DNA from: Balanoglossus misakiensis
Lineage: Eukaryota; Hemichordata
Direction of reading: 5' to 3'
Assembly (NCBI GenBank): GCA_040954595.2
Contig: CM082591.2
Span: 3,534,001-3,598,000 of the forward strand
Length of the DNA stretch: 64,000 nt
Position 1 is the first letter of the stretch, and every line of letters begins with the position of its first letter. Positions 36,431 through 49,682 of the stretch are shown in pieces. The position numbers were made by a program, and so were the translations under genes. Under the pieces are notes generated by a model, which ran no database searches, had not been told where the DNA came from, and worked only from the letters and a program-made list of their open reading frames with translations.

Positions 36431-39400
36431 CAAACTGAACACAGCATTCCATCCAACCTTGCAGGGTACAGCGAGACAATCACTTTCCGTGGACATAACG
36501 ATTTTTGTTAAAATATACAGCTTTCTTGTTTCTAATTCAAAGACTTATGTATACTGGAACATGAAGACTTGTCTATTTTGCTTGAACCTTCACAACTACA
36601 TTCCAGTCATTTGTACTTCGCACTGAATATATTTTTCTATGTTCACATTTTCTCGAGAAAAATGGCCCATTAATCATGAGTTCACCAAGTGAGTTTTATT
36701 GCATGGTATTAATATACATTCCCCTTCTTTCTATTGTCTGAAGGAAGATTTAAAAAGTTGATGGATTAGCCATAAAAACTGTCTCGAGTTAATGTTATAC
36801 CCTAATCGGATTTCAAAGTAATGAACAAGAAGAAAATTCAGCTTAAAAGGAGAAGTGATTTCATAAATATCAAATTTTTATACAGCTTTTGTTGCGTCAA
36901 TTTACAATCTCGACTGTAATTCGACACAGGGAAGTTAACTATTTAAGTCAATTATAAAATTTATTCGACTTACATGCAGTATTATTTACAATTTCGTCCG
37001 AAAAATGGAAGCTAACTGATTATGTTCTTACAATAAAACAATAAGACCGTAGTTTTAGTTAAGAATATACCTTAAGAATCAAACCATAAAATATTTAGCC
37101 TCAAAAGTTAATGATATCATGGCATACAAAAAAATTCCTACATTCTTATATACTCCAGACAAATTTTAGAATTATAAAACGAAATTGTATTAAAGTTAAA
37201 TGTTGTTCATTTTGCTTATATTAGTTCTTCATAAGACTTACAGCTTTTCAAGCTAAAGAAACACGTCGAGTCAAACGGGACCATACGCATATTTTATGCT
37301 AGCAATCAGTGATTTTAAATCACACAGTGTTTGTGATTAAGTTTTGCATTGGGACCAATTCAAGCAAGTATTTTTCTGTTATATTAGAGATACCTTGCAT
37401 TATATTTAAATGGTATAATGCCAGGATATAAATAAAGGTTAGATTTTTACCAATAATCACTGCATTTTCGTTGTGTTTTTTCCTGAGTTACAATGCATTT
37501 CAACAGCCATACTTCCTCTTACTGTGCACTCAAAATTAAGTTTTCAGCGAGACGGGCAAGAATGACGAAGGGCGCCATCACTCAACATCAGTATTTGTCA
37601 AGAAGCCAGTACACAGCTTTACAAACCCCAGGGGCCGTTCAATTTTCCATGTACATGTATGTACTGAATATGGTAGTCTCTATTTCCTGCACCACGACTG
37701 GAAAATAAAGTAGTGAGGTTCGATGCGATGGTGCATTCTCACGCGGCTGGACTTACCAAAATAATAACAAAAGCTTTAATCTCAGATTTTCAATCCAGCA
37801 AGTTTTTCAATCAAATCTGACAAGCATCATTCAAGTGCTAGTGTAGAGTTAATTCCTACACCGATGAAATCCAGGTGTACTTCTGAAGAACGCACCCAGT
37901 ACTGGTCAATAGTTTCAATGTAACTGGTTCACGCGGATATTAAAAGGATTCACCACTGGACAGATCTCACGGAAATTGGTATTCAAGTAAAATAAATGAG
38001 ATCGAGCCAAAGTCACTGCACTACTTGTTTCTTAATATCCGTTATCCCTGCGACTTGATTAATACAAGTGTACTTTATGATCTTCTGTGACGTATGTGAC
38101 TGTTTTTTCAAGAATTGGCACCTTAAATGCCATGAACAATGTCCTAAATATGTTACATTAATGATTCACAAATTAAATTTATAAGGACTGTAGCGATGGG
38201 AAGATGTTTATGGCTGAAACATGTACCCTGGTCATGTGTCAATACTGTATGACTTGAATTTCTGTACGCTGGAACTCGCCGCACAAGCCAGTGATGTAAA
38301 ACATACACAGCACACCAATGGAATTTGATGTAGTCCGTGGATTATCACTAACAATGCCCAGATTTATCTTATTGTAGGACTACCCTGGCTCTGTATAGTG
38401 ACTATCGACAGGCATAGACTGTGAATACTCTGCATGTACCTGTACACATTCATTATGAACAATCTGATCTCGTAACTCCCATTCCTAAACTAGTGTGCGC
38501 CGGACATACTTTGCCAACAATTGCACGCTCGTGAAAGGTGAAATCGTACCAATGCACCACTCGCTCTACTCCTGCCCCCAAGCCACTGTTAATAAATTGG
38601 CTATATCACGATTAACTGCCACAGGGCGCTCAAGTCGACCTCCATTGCACGTCATTATCAAACTGTCAAGATGTTGTAATCCTCAAGCTTTTGCAATCCT
38701 CATTTTGTGATCATTACTAGACCGATGGTGACAATGCTAAGCGTTTCTACCTAATATTCGCAAATATATCCCCGTGTCTAGCATATCATCCCATGATTTC
38801 TCAAGTTGAATTTAGCGGGAGTAGTATAAAGAAATGGGTAGTATGAATCTAACCTAACCTAGCTGGTCTGACGAAACTCAGAGCCTGTCATGTGACCAAG
38901 TGCGAACTATGTCTCCAGCTTATCAAACAAACGTCGACGTTCTCAAATCTAGAAATCTTCCGTCATCGAAGACAGTGACAATTTTATCCGGCAACTCATA
39001 AGGCAGTTTCTCTGTTAACTCTACAGAACCTCTAACCTTTTAAATTAAGAAACGCAATGTATATTTGCGCATGTTGTAATGTTGAAAATGCAACTTGATC
39101 ACCCGACCCGAAAACAAATATGAAAGCACACGAGGGACAAGGCGGGGATCGGCAAATCAAGCAGCCAGGTTCTGCTTTTGTACACTTGATATGACAACGA
39201 CCAATTTTAAAAGGAGAAGCGAATCAGAAACTGAACACTTTCCGTGTTCCCCGGAGAGTCGTCTGGTAATTAAACGTCAAAACTTTCAACAGCAGACGGG
39301 GTTGAATATCATTCCATGAAAGAAATGTGAAACGACTTCATCAGTGGGGATGGTCTAGATATTCATTTCTCAACAATGTCGTGTATCGACTTTGTTGCAT

Positions 39401-42400
39401 CATCAGCAATATCCTCCTAATTGTGGTGTAGGATTACTATTTTTCAAACCAAACGGTTATATAATTCCATATGGAAGTCTTAGTATCAAGTAATATTAGA
39501 ATTCCCTCTTATGACATCAACTGATTTGACGCCAAGATTCAGAACACACAGAGACATACAGGAAATGTTTGAAAACGATTTTGTAATTCACGTTGCAGAG
39601 TGTAGTGTACTATTTTATTAGGGAGAGGGCAATGGCACAGGAATTCGAACTGCAATTTGTGTGATGTGCCTAATCCACGTGCGTTGATTATCAAGAAACA
39701 GTTGTTGAATAGCCTGTGGCATGGCCGGATCCCTGTAAGGTGCGCTCAGATATTGCTGTGTTGACATTTTGATAATGATATCATTGAAAGTGCATGGGGT
39801 ATACATCTGCATGTTATGAAGATATTAGCCAACGTACGGCTGACAGAAACAACAGTCAGAGGGGGGCCGTTCTTGTTAATGCACATTTCAACCCATAAAC
39901 TCAAAAACGCTGTATTATTGAGTCTCACCATCATATCTCAAACTTCCAAGATATAATTAGTCACATCACTTACTGCTTACTGTATTTCATTCTTTCTAAT
40001 TATGTGATTATTCAAGAAAAGAATTGCACGTGTTTGATCTTCAACTATGGCTACATGTACCTCTTAGCACTAATATTCCCTGTGGTGTGTTACACGAATT
40101 ATAACATTCACAGTACCCAGAGAATGAATATTGATTATGAGATCATGTAAACATTTTAACCAATTGCCTTCAGGAATTAATTAAGCTCATTCATGTTGCC
40201 AGTGTTTGTAAATTATTAAACTCCCTGGGCATACGGTTCTGTAATGAAAGAGTTGTCTGTTTACGTCTTTGCTGATGTATACATTTTGTTGTTGGCCGAA
40301 TTTTGGCTCACCAACATTCAAATTAACAATTACAAACAGGGATATAGTTCTTATACGAAACAATAATAAAATCCCGATATAATACTGACAACCAGTCCGA
40401 TTTACTTGTATATAAGGGTGATAAGAAAACATAAAGTTAATTGCGCGACCTTCAATCTAACTTTGTTTTATCAAGCAATTTATCAAGAGACTTGAAGCCT
40501 TGCTGTTATCGACGAATCGATATACACACAGTTGCCTTCATTCCCAAATATGGTTACGCGATTAGTAGACTCGATGATAAACATAATCGAACTGTCCCCA
40601 GGGTTATCGATCATAACTATAACCGCAGCTGGCGTTATATTGATCAATTATACAGTCGTTTTGAACCATCTGCTGTAAGCTTACTTGTGTAAATTCAGAA
40701 TTCACTGGATGGCTTGTTAAACAGATGATAAAAGCTATTGACTATATCTCTATTTTTGGTCTATGTATACATTGAATTTGTTGTTTTACTCTCCATAGCA
40801 CGGGGATATTCCCATGTTCCACCTGTTAGCATAGCATGCAGGTGAGAAAAAAGCATTGCATGTATTGCTGGTGTTGACAAATGAATTCAGTCCATCCTAG
40901 GATTAAATTTTCGAAAGAATTGCTGACTTAAACAGGTAGACATACTGGTACTTTTACGTATTTAGAATATGGGCTGAAGGTTATAGGACAAAGAAGAACA
41001 ATGGTCAATCCAAACAAGGTGGCTGAAAAAATGGGTACCCTGCACCTCACCCAACATACAGAACAGAAATTTAATTGATGCATTGTTGAAACACGAACTA
41101 ATCATTCTGATGTAAGCATACATTTATCATTTACATTTTCTCTTCCCATGATTGGAAATTCTCTTATCAATTATTCAAATTACATTATGGTTCGTTAAAT
41201 TTTTGTATCAAACTGTACGTAACCAAATACAATTAAAATGCCATTTATGTTGTTTAATTTTACACTTGTTAACATTTACCCATACAATTTTCAGTATCTA
41301 CCTGTAGAGCATTTAATGTTAATAAGGTCCTTTGTTCCAACAACGTATCGATTTCATGTACGTCTGGTGTAATAATACTGGTACCCCTGACATTACAATC
41401 TGGAAAATACCATGTCAATTTACCTGTAGACGGAATTATCTGTTGAACAGAATAATACACCCCTGTTATTCTTAATCACAATGCCTTTAATGACACATTC
41501 AAGATAATCACGAATAATAGCTGGTGCAAATAGCATGGATTTAGATTATGTAAGTAAAACGGTCGTGCATGTATGTTGTAATTGTCCTCTTTCAGACAAA
41601 AAAATACTGCTATGAATTTCTTTCGCATGTAATGAACACTGTAATGAGATACGTAATCAGTCGCATAATACCGTTATCAATACTAGCAACTTTGCAGACA
41701 TTTCATTGACCATTGCGAGATGGGAGCTGTATCATTACACATTCTGTAACTATGCACGGATTAAAATAATGAGATGACCAAAGGTTTACCAATATCATGT
41801 CGCTGAAATAAAATCTCAATTTTCCACCTGCGATGATCAAAGCTTTCATGATTATTCTCCAAATATGGTTTGATATTTAAATGTCTTAGGATCATTTAGA
41901 ATCAATTCCGTTCAGTTTGCGCTTTGATTTTTGTAGCTGGAGAGTTTATGTTCTTTCTTGGTTAAAGTTGGAATACACTAAGTGCATTTGACTTTGCATT
42001 ATACCCCCTTTTTGGAAGTGGTGTTGCCACAATTTTTTAAAGATTTATTTTAGACCCTAAATGTTTTTGACGTTAACATGACAAAGTTATTATTTCTGTT
42101 AGCCATATAATCACAAATGGTATTCCAGCAGACTAAAATACATAAATGATAGATTGGTTCTCAGGCTGTCGAGTTTAATATTTCAGATGTCTGCGAAATC
42201 GGAAAATCTTTGTAAACAAAGATACAGGTATTATATCATCGCTTTTGTTGGAAATCTGTAGAGATCCTACTGTATGATGGACGAGTCTTAAAGTCTTAAC
42301 GCTGATCTGCTGACCTGTTTACAATGCATTTGCCGCCACTGGGCACAAACTGGTCACGTGTTATCGTTTGGGCTCATATGGCTTCTGAAAATGAAAGCGC

Positions 42401-45400
42401 AGGGTGGAGGATATTTGCACAAATGGAAAAAAAGACATTAATCCAGCAGTGTGCTGTTAGTGGTTTTCACTTTGATCCCTTTCTGTACCGAACAATGACC
42501 ATGTGCAAGCCTCGTTCTTTTGAGTTTTATTCTCTCAAAAAAGTCGACGAGGAAAGTATCGTTTCGCGGTTTGGTTTAGAGGTAGGTGTTATATGCGTCT
42601 GTGCTCATCCATGGGCAAAGCTTTTTAGACATCTGTATTGAGCATAGTCTGGTGTTACACCTCAGTCAACACGGCCAGCTTATCGGTACCAACCCGAGGT
42701 TGATATCCTCCAGATAAGCCGGAAACGAGATCCATCATTAACCATTCATACCTCTGAGTAGCACGGGCAGATGGCACAATGATAGTTTGCCATCCGTGTG
42801 TCGAAAAGACTTCTCTGCCGAGATCATTCCTGTTGTCCTGCGGATTGAACTTTTGAAGTACATGTAGAATGTCCCTCAGGGACAGATTCTCAGAAATATG
42901 ATAGGCTTCAAAACTGTTCAATTCTCTACTTTACTTAACAAAACAAAACAGAGTGTTCCTCGTCTTATTTTCACGCAAAACCCAACTTTATCTTTTCTCC
43001 ATAGACTAAACACTCATCCCTCTCTCATTTGAAAATGTACAAGATGAACCCTGGTTTTTATTCTCAATTTTGAAAGAGAATAATATAAACATGCCTTGAT
43101 ACAAGTTACATGTCTGGTGGTATCAAAGTTAAAACATACTCAGAAAAACTTTCACTGGATGCCGTCACGTGGGTCACATGGCAAGATCACGTGATTGATA
43201 TTAAAGAATAACTACATGTCGTATAGTATTCATTTAGAATCACTAATTTTGTCTTCTTGTTAGAAGTTTGACATTTCATTCCTGGTCTTAGAGTACATCA
43301 ATTAAGCAATGTGTATGAGACGAAGAGTGGTATAAACTCCTTGAACGTGATCCTGTGCGACAAATGGCCCAGTCTCTGCAAATATGGATTCCAATTTAGA
43401 AACACCAGATGGACGCAGTCAATTAGTTAAAAAGCTTATGCTCTTTACCAATTCTAGCCGACAGCACACCCCCTTCAAAAATCGCATCTTAATAGGGCAG
43501 GAACGGATTTACCTCGTGGCGTTTGCGTCAAAGCATAAATAATCGATGAACATCCTCATTAGGAGAAAAGTTAATGACATATTCTGTACTGAAAACTGAA
43601 TCACGGAGCAAAAAAGGCTGTGTCCAAACCCTTCTCTGAAAAGCTCGTTTATAATACCTAAGTTAAGATACTGAGAGCATCCTCGCCAAATGACCATGGT
43701 TCTATCAAAACTGATACTCATGCACACAAACTAACCATGGTGATCCCGCACAGTGATAGCTGCACCAAGACCGCACCAGAACATAAAGGAGAACTGCACA
43801 TTATCACCAAGCCATAGCTGTAACAGGCCCGCTTTCAGTGTTTTTACCACTGAGCACGATCATTAACTACAGCACTACCGGTATGTTCAGTCCTGCACCA
43901 TCGGACCTGTCCACACACCTGTAAATCGATCCAACAGTTCAGTCTCTGCAACAGATGGTTTTTCTTATTAAGTCTGATACAGGCACTGATTATAGACCCT
44001 GATACAGACATATCCTGAAATCCGCATGTTTTGTAGCTGTTTATAGTAACACCATTGAACATTATCGACTCAGCCATGCAGCTGACAAACACGCTTTACT
44101 TTAATTCGGAGGTTAATTAATGTTTCGCCTCTTAATGAGCACCAACCTGCATCAAAATCATTCAAGGGACACTGTCACCTTGATAAAAGCCTGATATTCT
44201 TCATCCTTTTGCGGACAGTGCCAGGAGAAAATGCATTAATATTTGATATCTTTCGACGGAATTTTATAATGGAGTTTATTAACTACTTATTAATTTCAAT
44301 AAATAAATAAATGAGTTTCAGTCAGCCATTGCAAACTATATTCTACTAGCCAACTCGGCCTGGGAGAAAACCTAGGCACAAATTCTGCTCGTATACCAGC
44401 AGAGCCTACAGTGATTAACATGAGAATACTGATGGGTAGCTGGTATTTTGCCCTTCAATATGAATACCCTGCATCTTCTTAAAACAGCATTCGTGTTTTG
44501 ACCAAGCATTCTCACCTGTGGTTTTAATGCAGCAAACGCTATTTTTAAAGTCATTAAAGGGATTAATTAGCAGGGATTCAACCTGCAATAGATGAGGTTG
44601 TGCAAGACGGGTCTACATTGGCAGGAAGTCAAAGATACCATTAGATTGAAATCGTGATTAAGATGCAATCACTGCTGGAAAGCGACAGATTTATAATCAA
44701 CGTTGAAATTTGCATGTGGCCCTCAAGCTGTGTATTCTTGTTGAGTCACGTGTTGATCCAAAAACTCCATGGAATCGAGAGACGGAAATATATTTTAATT
44801 GTTTCCCGGCCTTCAATGCTATACTCCCATGAGAGAGCTATGTCCTCCAAAGTTTCTGCCTCACAACCCCAATAACTTCCTTATCGTCCAACAGTCAACT
44901 TCATCAAAGTCCAATTTCCTTTAAATACAAGTCAAAGATTCCTTATCTTACGCAATACAATCAGTTGCCAGACTGCTCCCCGGTTAATTTAGCGTGTTGC
45001 CAGGGTAACAAGACGTTACGAGCCACAAAAATTCCTTGATTGGATATTTGATTTCGTCGTTATACAAAAGGTGAGAGAAGACGAAACGATACTGTATTTG
45101 GTATCCGTTGGACTGCAAGAATAATGTAATTAGACATTTCATATGCGCCCCAGTACACAGTAAGAGAGGCACTGGTTGTTAGCAAGCAGGGAATCTGACT
45201 TGCCTTAGCCCGCAATTAACACATACAGCCAATCTACCTTGTGTTCCTTTAGAACATACTTAAATAAGTTACAAAAATGTAAAGGGGGCTTTGTTACAAA
45301 TTAATTATAAACAACTTTCGGCTTGAAGAGTCATGAATATGTAATCTCTTAGAAATTTGAGCCCTGTAAAACCCCCTAGTTGAATCAGACTTGATATGTC

Positions 45401-48400
45401 AGTTATCAGCAGCATAGGTAGCTTTTAAACTTCTGTGTCTGTCGTGTATTATATGTGGCGGCCAACATTACAGAGTTTCATTTCACATTCTATCCCGAGA
45501 AGTGTTTGCGAGGACAGGTAAGGCAACATATCAGTGTTATTGTATTTTGGTGTATGTGAGCGAGTGTCTGTACTTGCATCTACGTTGACATTTTCAGGTT
45601 TACCATATGTCAAAAGATGGTTTTGACGATACTCATGTAATATAATTATATTGTTGTGGTCATCACTTAAATTTTGAAAGACAAATCCTGATTTCGCTAA
45701 AAGTTGCAAGTCAGCATTTTTTCAGTGACTATTATTGGTATTTGCTTACAATAGCAAGGCGTAAACACTGAAGTTTATCTTGTGGTCTCCAAACAAAGAA
45801 CCTGATTGTTACTACCAAACTACTACCTGGATGTAAATATATTCATTTTTAACCTAATGCATTTAAAAGTCATTCACATTGTGACTCCATTAGGATCAGT
45901 TCACCAGCAGACAAGGAATAAATCGATAAGAAATCGTTTTTGCTACGTCTATGCGCATTTTCCTTAGCTATGCATTCTTTTGTGATAGACCGGGAAGCTA
46001 AGTGTTTTTTGAAGATTACAAATGCGAGTTTTGGCGATGGACACGATACGCTTTGTCTGTTAGGTTATCGCAGCTAATGACCGCCTATAAATTTACCCAA
46101 ATTACTCGCATCATGCACAAGGCAGGTAATACCAAATTGGGATTCAGAACGTCGACGATTGCCGATTTGATTCGATAATCAGCCTGACGGAAGCTCTGGC
46201 ACCGAGTTTTTGCCTGTCAAATTGAACAGCGTCGTAAAAGCTTCCTGTAATTATAACGATGCTTGGTTTTGATTTACATGCAGGTCATGTCTGTTCTCTG
46301 CAACCGACTGAGGGGAGATTAGAACCTTCACGTCGACATTTTCCCCCTTATCAAACTTGCTACTGCCATAACGTCTAGCATAAAAAAGCTATTTCTGTGC
46401 ACTGTATGACCACAAGCAGGCTGTCAGCAACAACAGTACCCTACATTTCCGAATCATGGAAACAGAAATGACGTACTGACTGCCTTCATCTGTACAAGAA
46501 ATTCAGCCACTACTTCTAAGTAATTGCTTTCATAGGTGTCCATTACAATCAATGTGTTTCCAATGTATGACGACGCACTAGTTACGGCATCGCGCTTTTT
46601 GCGGTCATGACAACTTTCATCCACACAGATTTAGACCGATTCCGACCACGTCTGTTATAATTCATGAATTTACTTTAAAAGTTTTACCTTCATATTCACA
46701 CTGATAAACCACAGATTTACCAACCAGGTTGACGGTTGTCATTTTACTAATAAACTACAAAAAATAGGACACGTAATGAATGTAGTCGCAATATATATGC
46801 GTGTTGGTGTTTTATCTGCCGAAGTACTCTTGTTAATCGACATTATAGATTTTCGCTCAGTCGGCCTTTAGTGTACAATTTCCAGAATTGATTACCATGA
46901 TCGCTTCTGCGATGTTACAGTACTACAAAGTCCAATGGGTTTGACGTGACCCAGAAACAATGTGCATTTACTTGAATTTTTACGCCATATATGAATCTCA
47001 AACACATGCCCTGTTAGATCAAGTCTTTGCCGATGCTGTCTCATAGTACCTTCATGAAGGGAAGATTTTGAGACGTGAAATCCCTCATCGTCTCAGAATA
47101 ACCATCCGGAAATTTATGAAGTTAATCGCGCTCTCTGCAAAATCAACCTTACGTCAAAGCTTATCATTGTTCAAAAAAGCATTGTCCTAAGCCTTTCTGT
47201 TGGGCAGTGTTCTTTGATGAGATTATCACCCATCAAGATGGCTAATCGTCTATGATTGATGGGGATACAAACTTAGAATCAATTTATCTTTGTAACAACT
47301 ATAGCTTTTGACAAGGTGGCATTTGAGTGAGATAGACATTCTCTTGCTGTTTATTCTGCGCGACGAAATCTGCTTGACGCCTCCTCGTAAAATGCCCTAA
47401 TAACCCAAAAAGTCTTCATATGTGTTCGAATTTTATGCCTAAAATAAGGAGCATCGTTTCTACATCAGTTGTAAAGTTGGACCTTTCTTTCAGCTATCCA
47501 CATGATGTACGTCGACACGTATAAGATGATCCCTTGACCATAATGGTGTTCTATATTTCTTTCAATATACAAAGAACCCAGCGGCGTATAGGGCTTAGAA
47601 TAAATAGATTATATATATCTGGGAATACTGGCAGCAACATAAATTTAATCAAGATATTGCAAAGTGCGATCACACACAGCCATGATTTTTTATTCACTTG
47701 GCGTACCGAATATTATCAACTTACTATGTCGGTAAAGTCTGTGCAGATTAATAAGCCGGTGTCGCTTTTTCAAGTTCGATGCCGCGCGTGAGACGGTATT
47801 CAAGTGGATCTAAGTGGCTGCGCAGTGATAAGATTAACCTAGAAGACGTATATATCTCTTGAACAGAAGCAGATATCACAAGCTGAGACCGCGGAAAATC
47901 AGAAACCAAAGTCGGGAGCATTGTTTATAAAGCAGATACTAGTAATACGCGTCATATTTTTGATGAGTATTTTTAACTCAGAAATGGTCCTGTGAATTCT
48001 CCTTTTTTATCATTCAAAACGGAAATTGCAAATATATATAATCGTTTGCCTGGTGATGATTCAATAGCAGGATTAGAATAAAACCTTACACAAATACAGA
48101 TTCATTTTGGAGACGAATGTGTCTTACTCTTACACATGCAGAAGACTTGCACATGTAAAAGAGATTTGTTTTGGATGAAAATAATCCTTTTAGACATCTC
48201 TGATATGTTCATACTCCGTTTAATATTGTGCTCGTCCACAGACTGATTATCTGTGGTACGTTTGTTGGTGACGTATAGTTGTTGTGAATCAGAAGATGTG
48301 ACTTAAACAACGGCACACAAAACACTGTTTCGTCAATGCATACATACGTAATAAAATTTACGTCCTTGGGGTGGAAAAGACATGCAAACATGAGAAAATA

Positions 48401-49682
48401 ATCCACATGAATTAAAATACACAAAATTTTCTGTATTCGGTATGAAATGCAACAATGTTATTGTATAATTCTACTGAAACAGTTTTTACTTGCACAAGGC
48501 AACGCTAATGCTAACCAAAGAATTTGTCCTTGTATTGCGGCGGTTTTCCGAAGGAATTCATAACTTTGTGCACAGTCCCATTCTGTACATAATAAGTCGA
48601 CTTCAATAGATTAGCAGTAACCGAGTATACCCGGTGTTAGCTGGTGTAATCTTAGTAAGAAGAATAACATAGACGCACAAAAGTAGCTTATGTCGAACAC
48701 ACGTGTACGCATTGGGTGTTAATTTCTTTAGTGTATAATTATGTTGCTTACATTTAGTAGATAGATATCGGTAAGCTCTTTGAACATTATTCTACAAAGG
48801 CATGTAATCTCGGTGTTGATGAAAAGAGCAATTCCGGTGGGCCTCCTCTGATCGCAAAGCTTTCGAAATGTACAAATCAGTCACCTTGCAAGAAACACAT
48901 TTATATTCTTGCATTTCTTATTTCCCAACGGGCTATAGGTGAAGAAGGAAGCTCATTATATGGGCACAGAATTGCACATTCAATCAAAATTGGCCCGCGG
49001 TGTACAATAAATATAGCATGTCCTCTTCAATTTAACATCAAAACCGGCTAATATGTTCTTCGGGTACAGTACACGCATGAATCAATAAATAAATATGTCG
49101 CGCCCCTATCTGCTCTGTATTTCCAATAATTTAAAGCAAGTGGTGTGGAATACCGACTCTGAATATCCGTTGCTTATTTTAGGTCGGCTGCTTTCCTCTT
49201 CCCGGTATTACATCACAGAAATAACGACAGAACTGAACTGGAAACATTCAATTTACCAGTGTTTAGATTCTATTAATCTCTGCGGGTAAACATACGTCAT
49301 TTGCAATAACCAGTCGGCCAGGCACGACTGCTTGAGTTCATTTCAGTTCCTACATGTTTCTGTTACCAGTCATTTATTGGACTAGGTTTCCTGATGAGAT
49401 ATTGGAAGTAGGCTGCCAAGATATGTCTGAACCTTTCCTAAAGTGACACTTCAGTTTTGTAGGTTTGTACTCAAAGAATCAGGACGTTAGTGTCAACAAT
49501 CTCATCCATCAATGCCTCCCTTCCAGGGAGATGATAAATCGGTTGATAACATTCAATATGATAGGGCTGTTATTGTGCTGGTTTTGATGCACACGTATCA
49601 CACGTATCATACTGTACAAACAAATGCCATCACAGCATTCCAATGGAGTATGTTTTGCATTTGGGTTGTGTTGCTAGGTGAT
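36431..49682. other. Gene-poor spacer, first part
   Basis: The start includes the presumed 3' untranslated region of the ETS gene. After that I see AT-rich sequence without supportable exons; the longest open frame is the 105-codon one at 42324-42641, which has no recognisable domain. Copy B of a dispersed repeat lies at 42863-42990. Confidence 0.5.
42863..42990. repeat. Dispersed repeat, copy B
   Basis: Shares ordered words with 29779-29920 (GGGACAGATT, TCAGAAA, CAATTCT, AAAACAGAG, TGTTCCTCGTCTT). Divergence is considerable, so homology is probable rather than certain. Confidence 0.4.

Noticed and set aside
42324-42641. 105-codon frame beginning with ATG
   Set aside because: No recognised family, no clear exon context, single frame in gene-poor AT-rich DNA.
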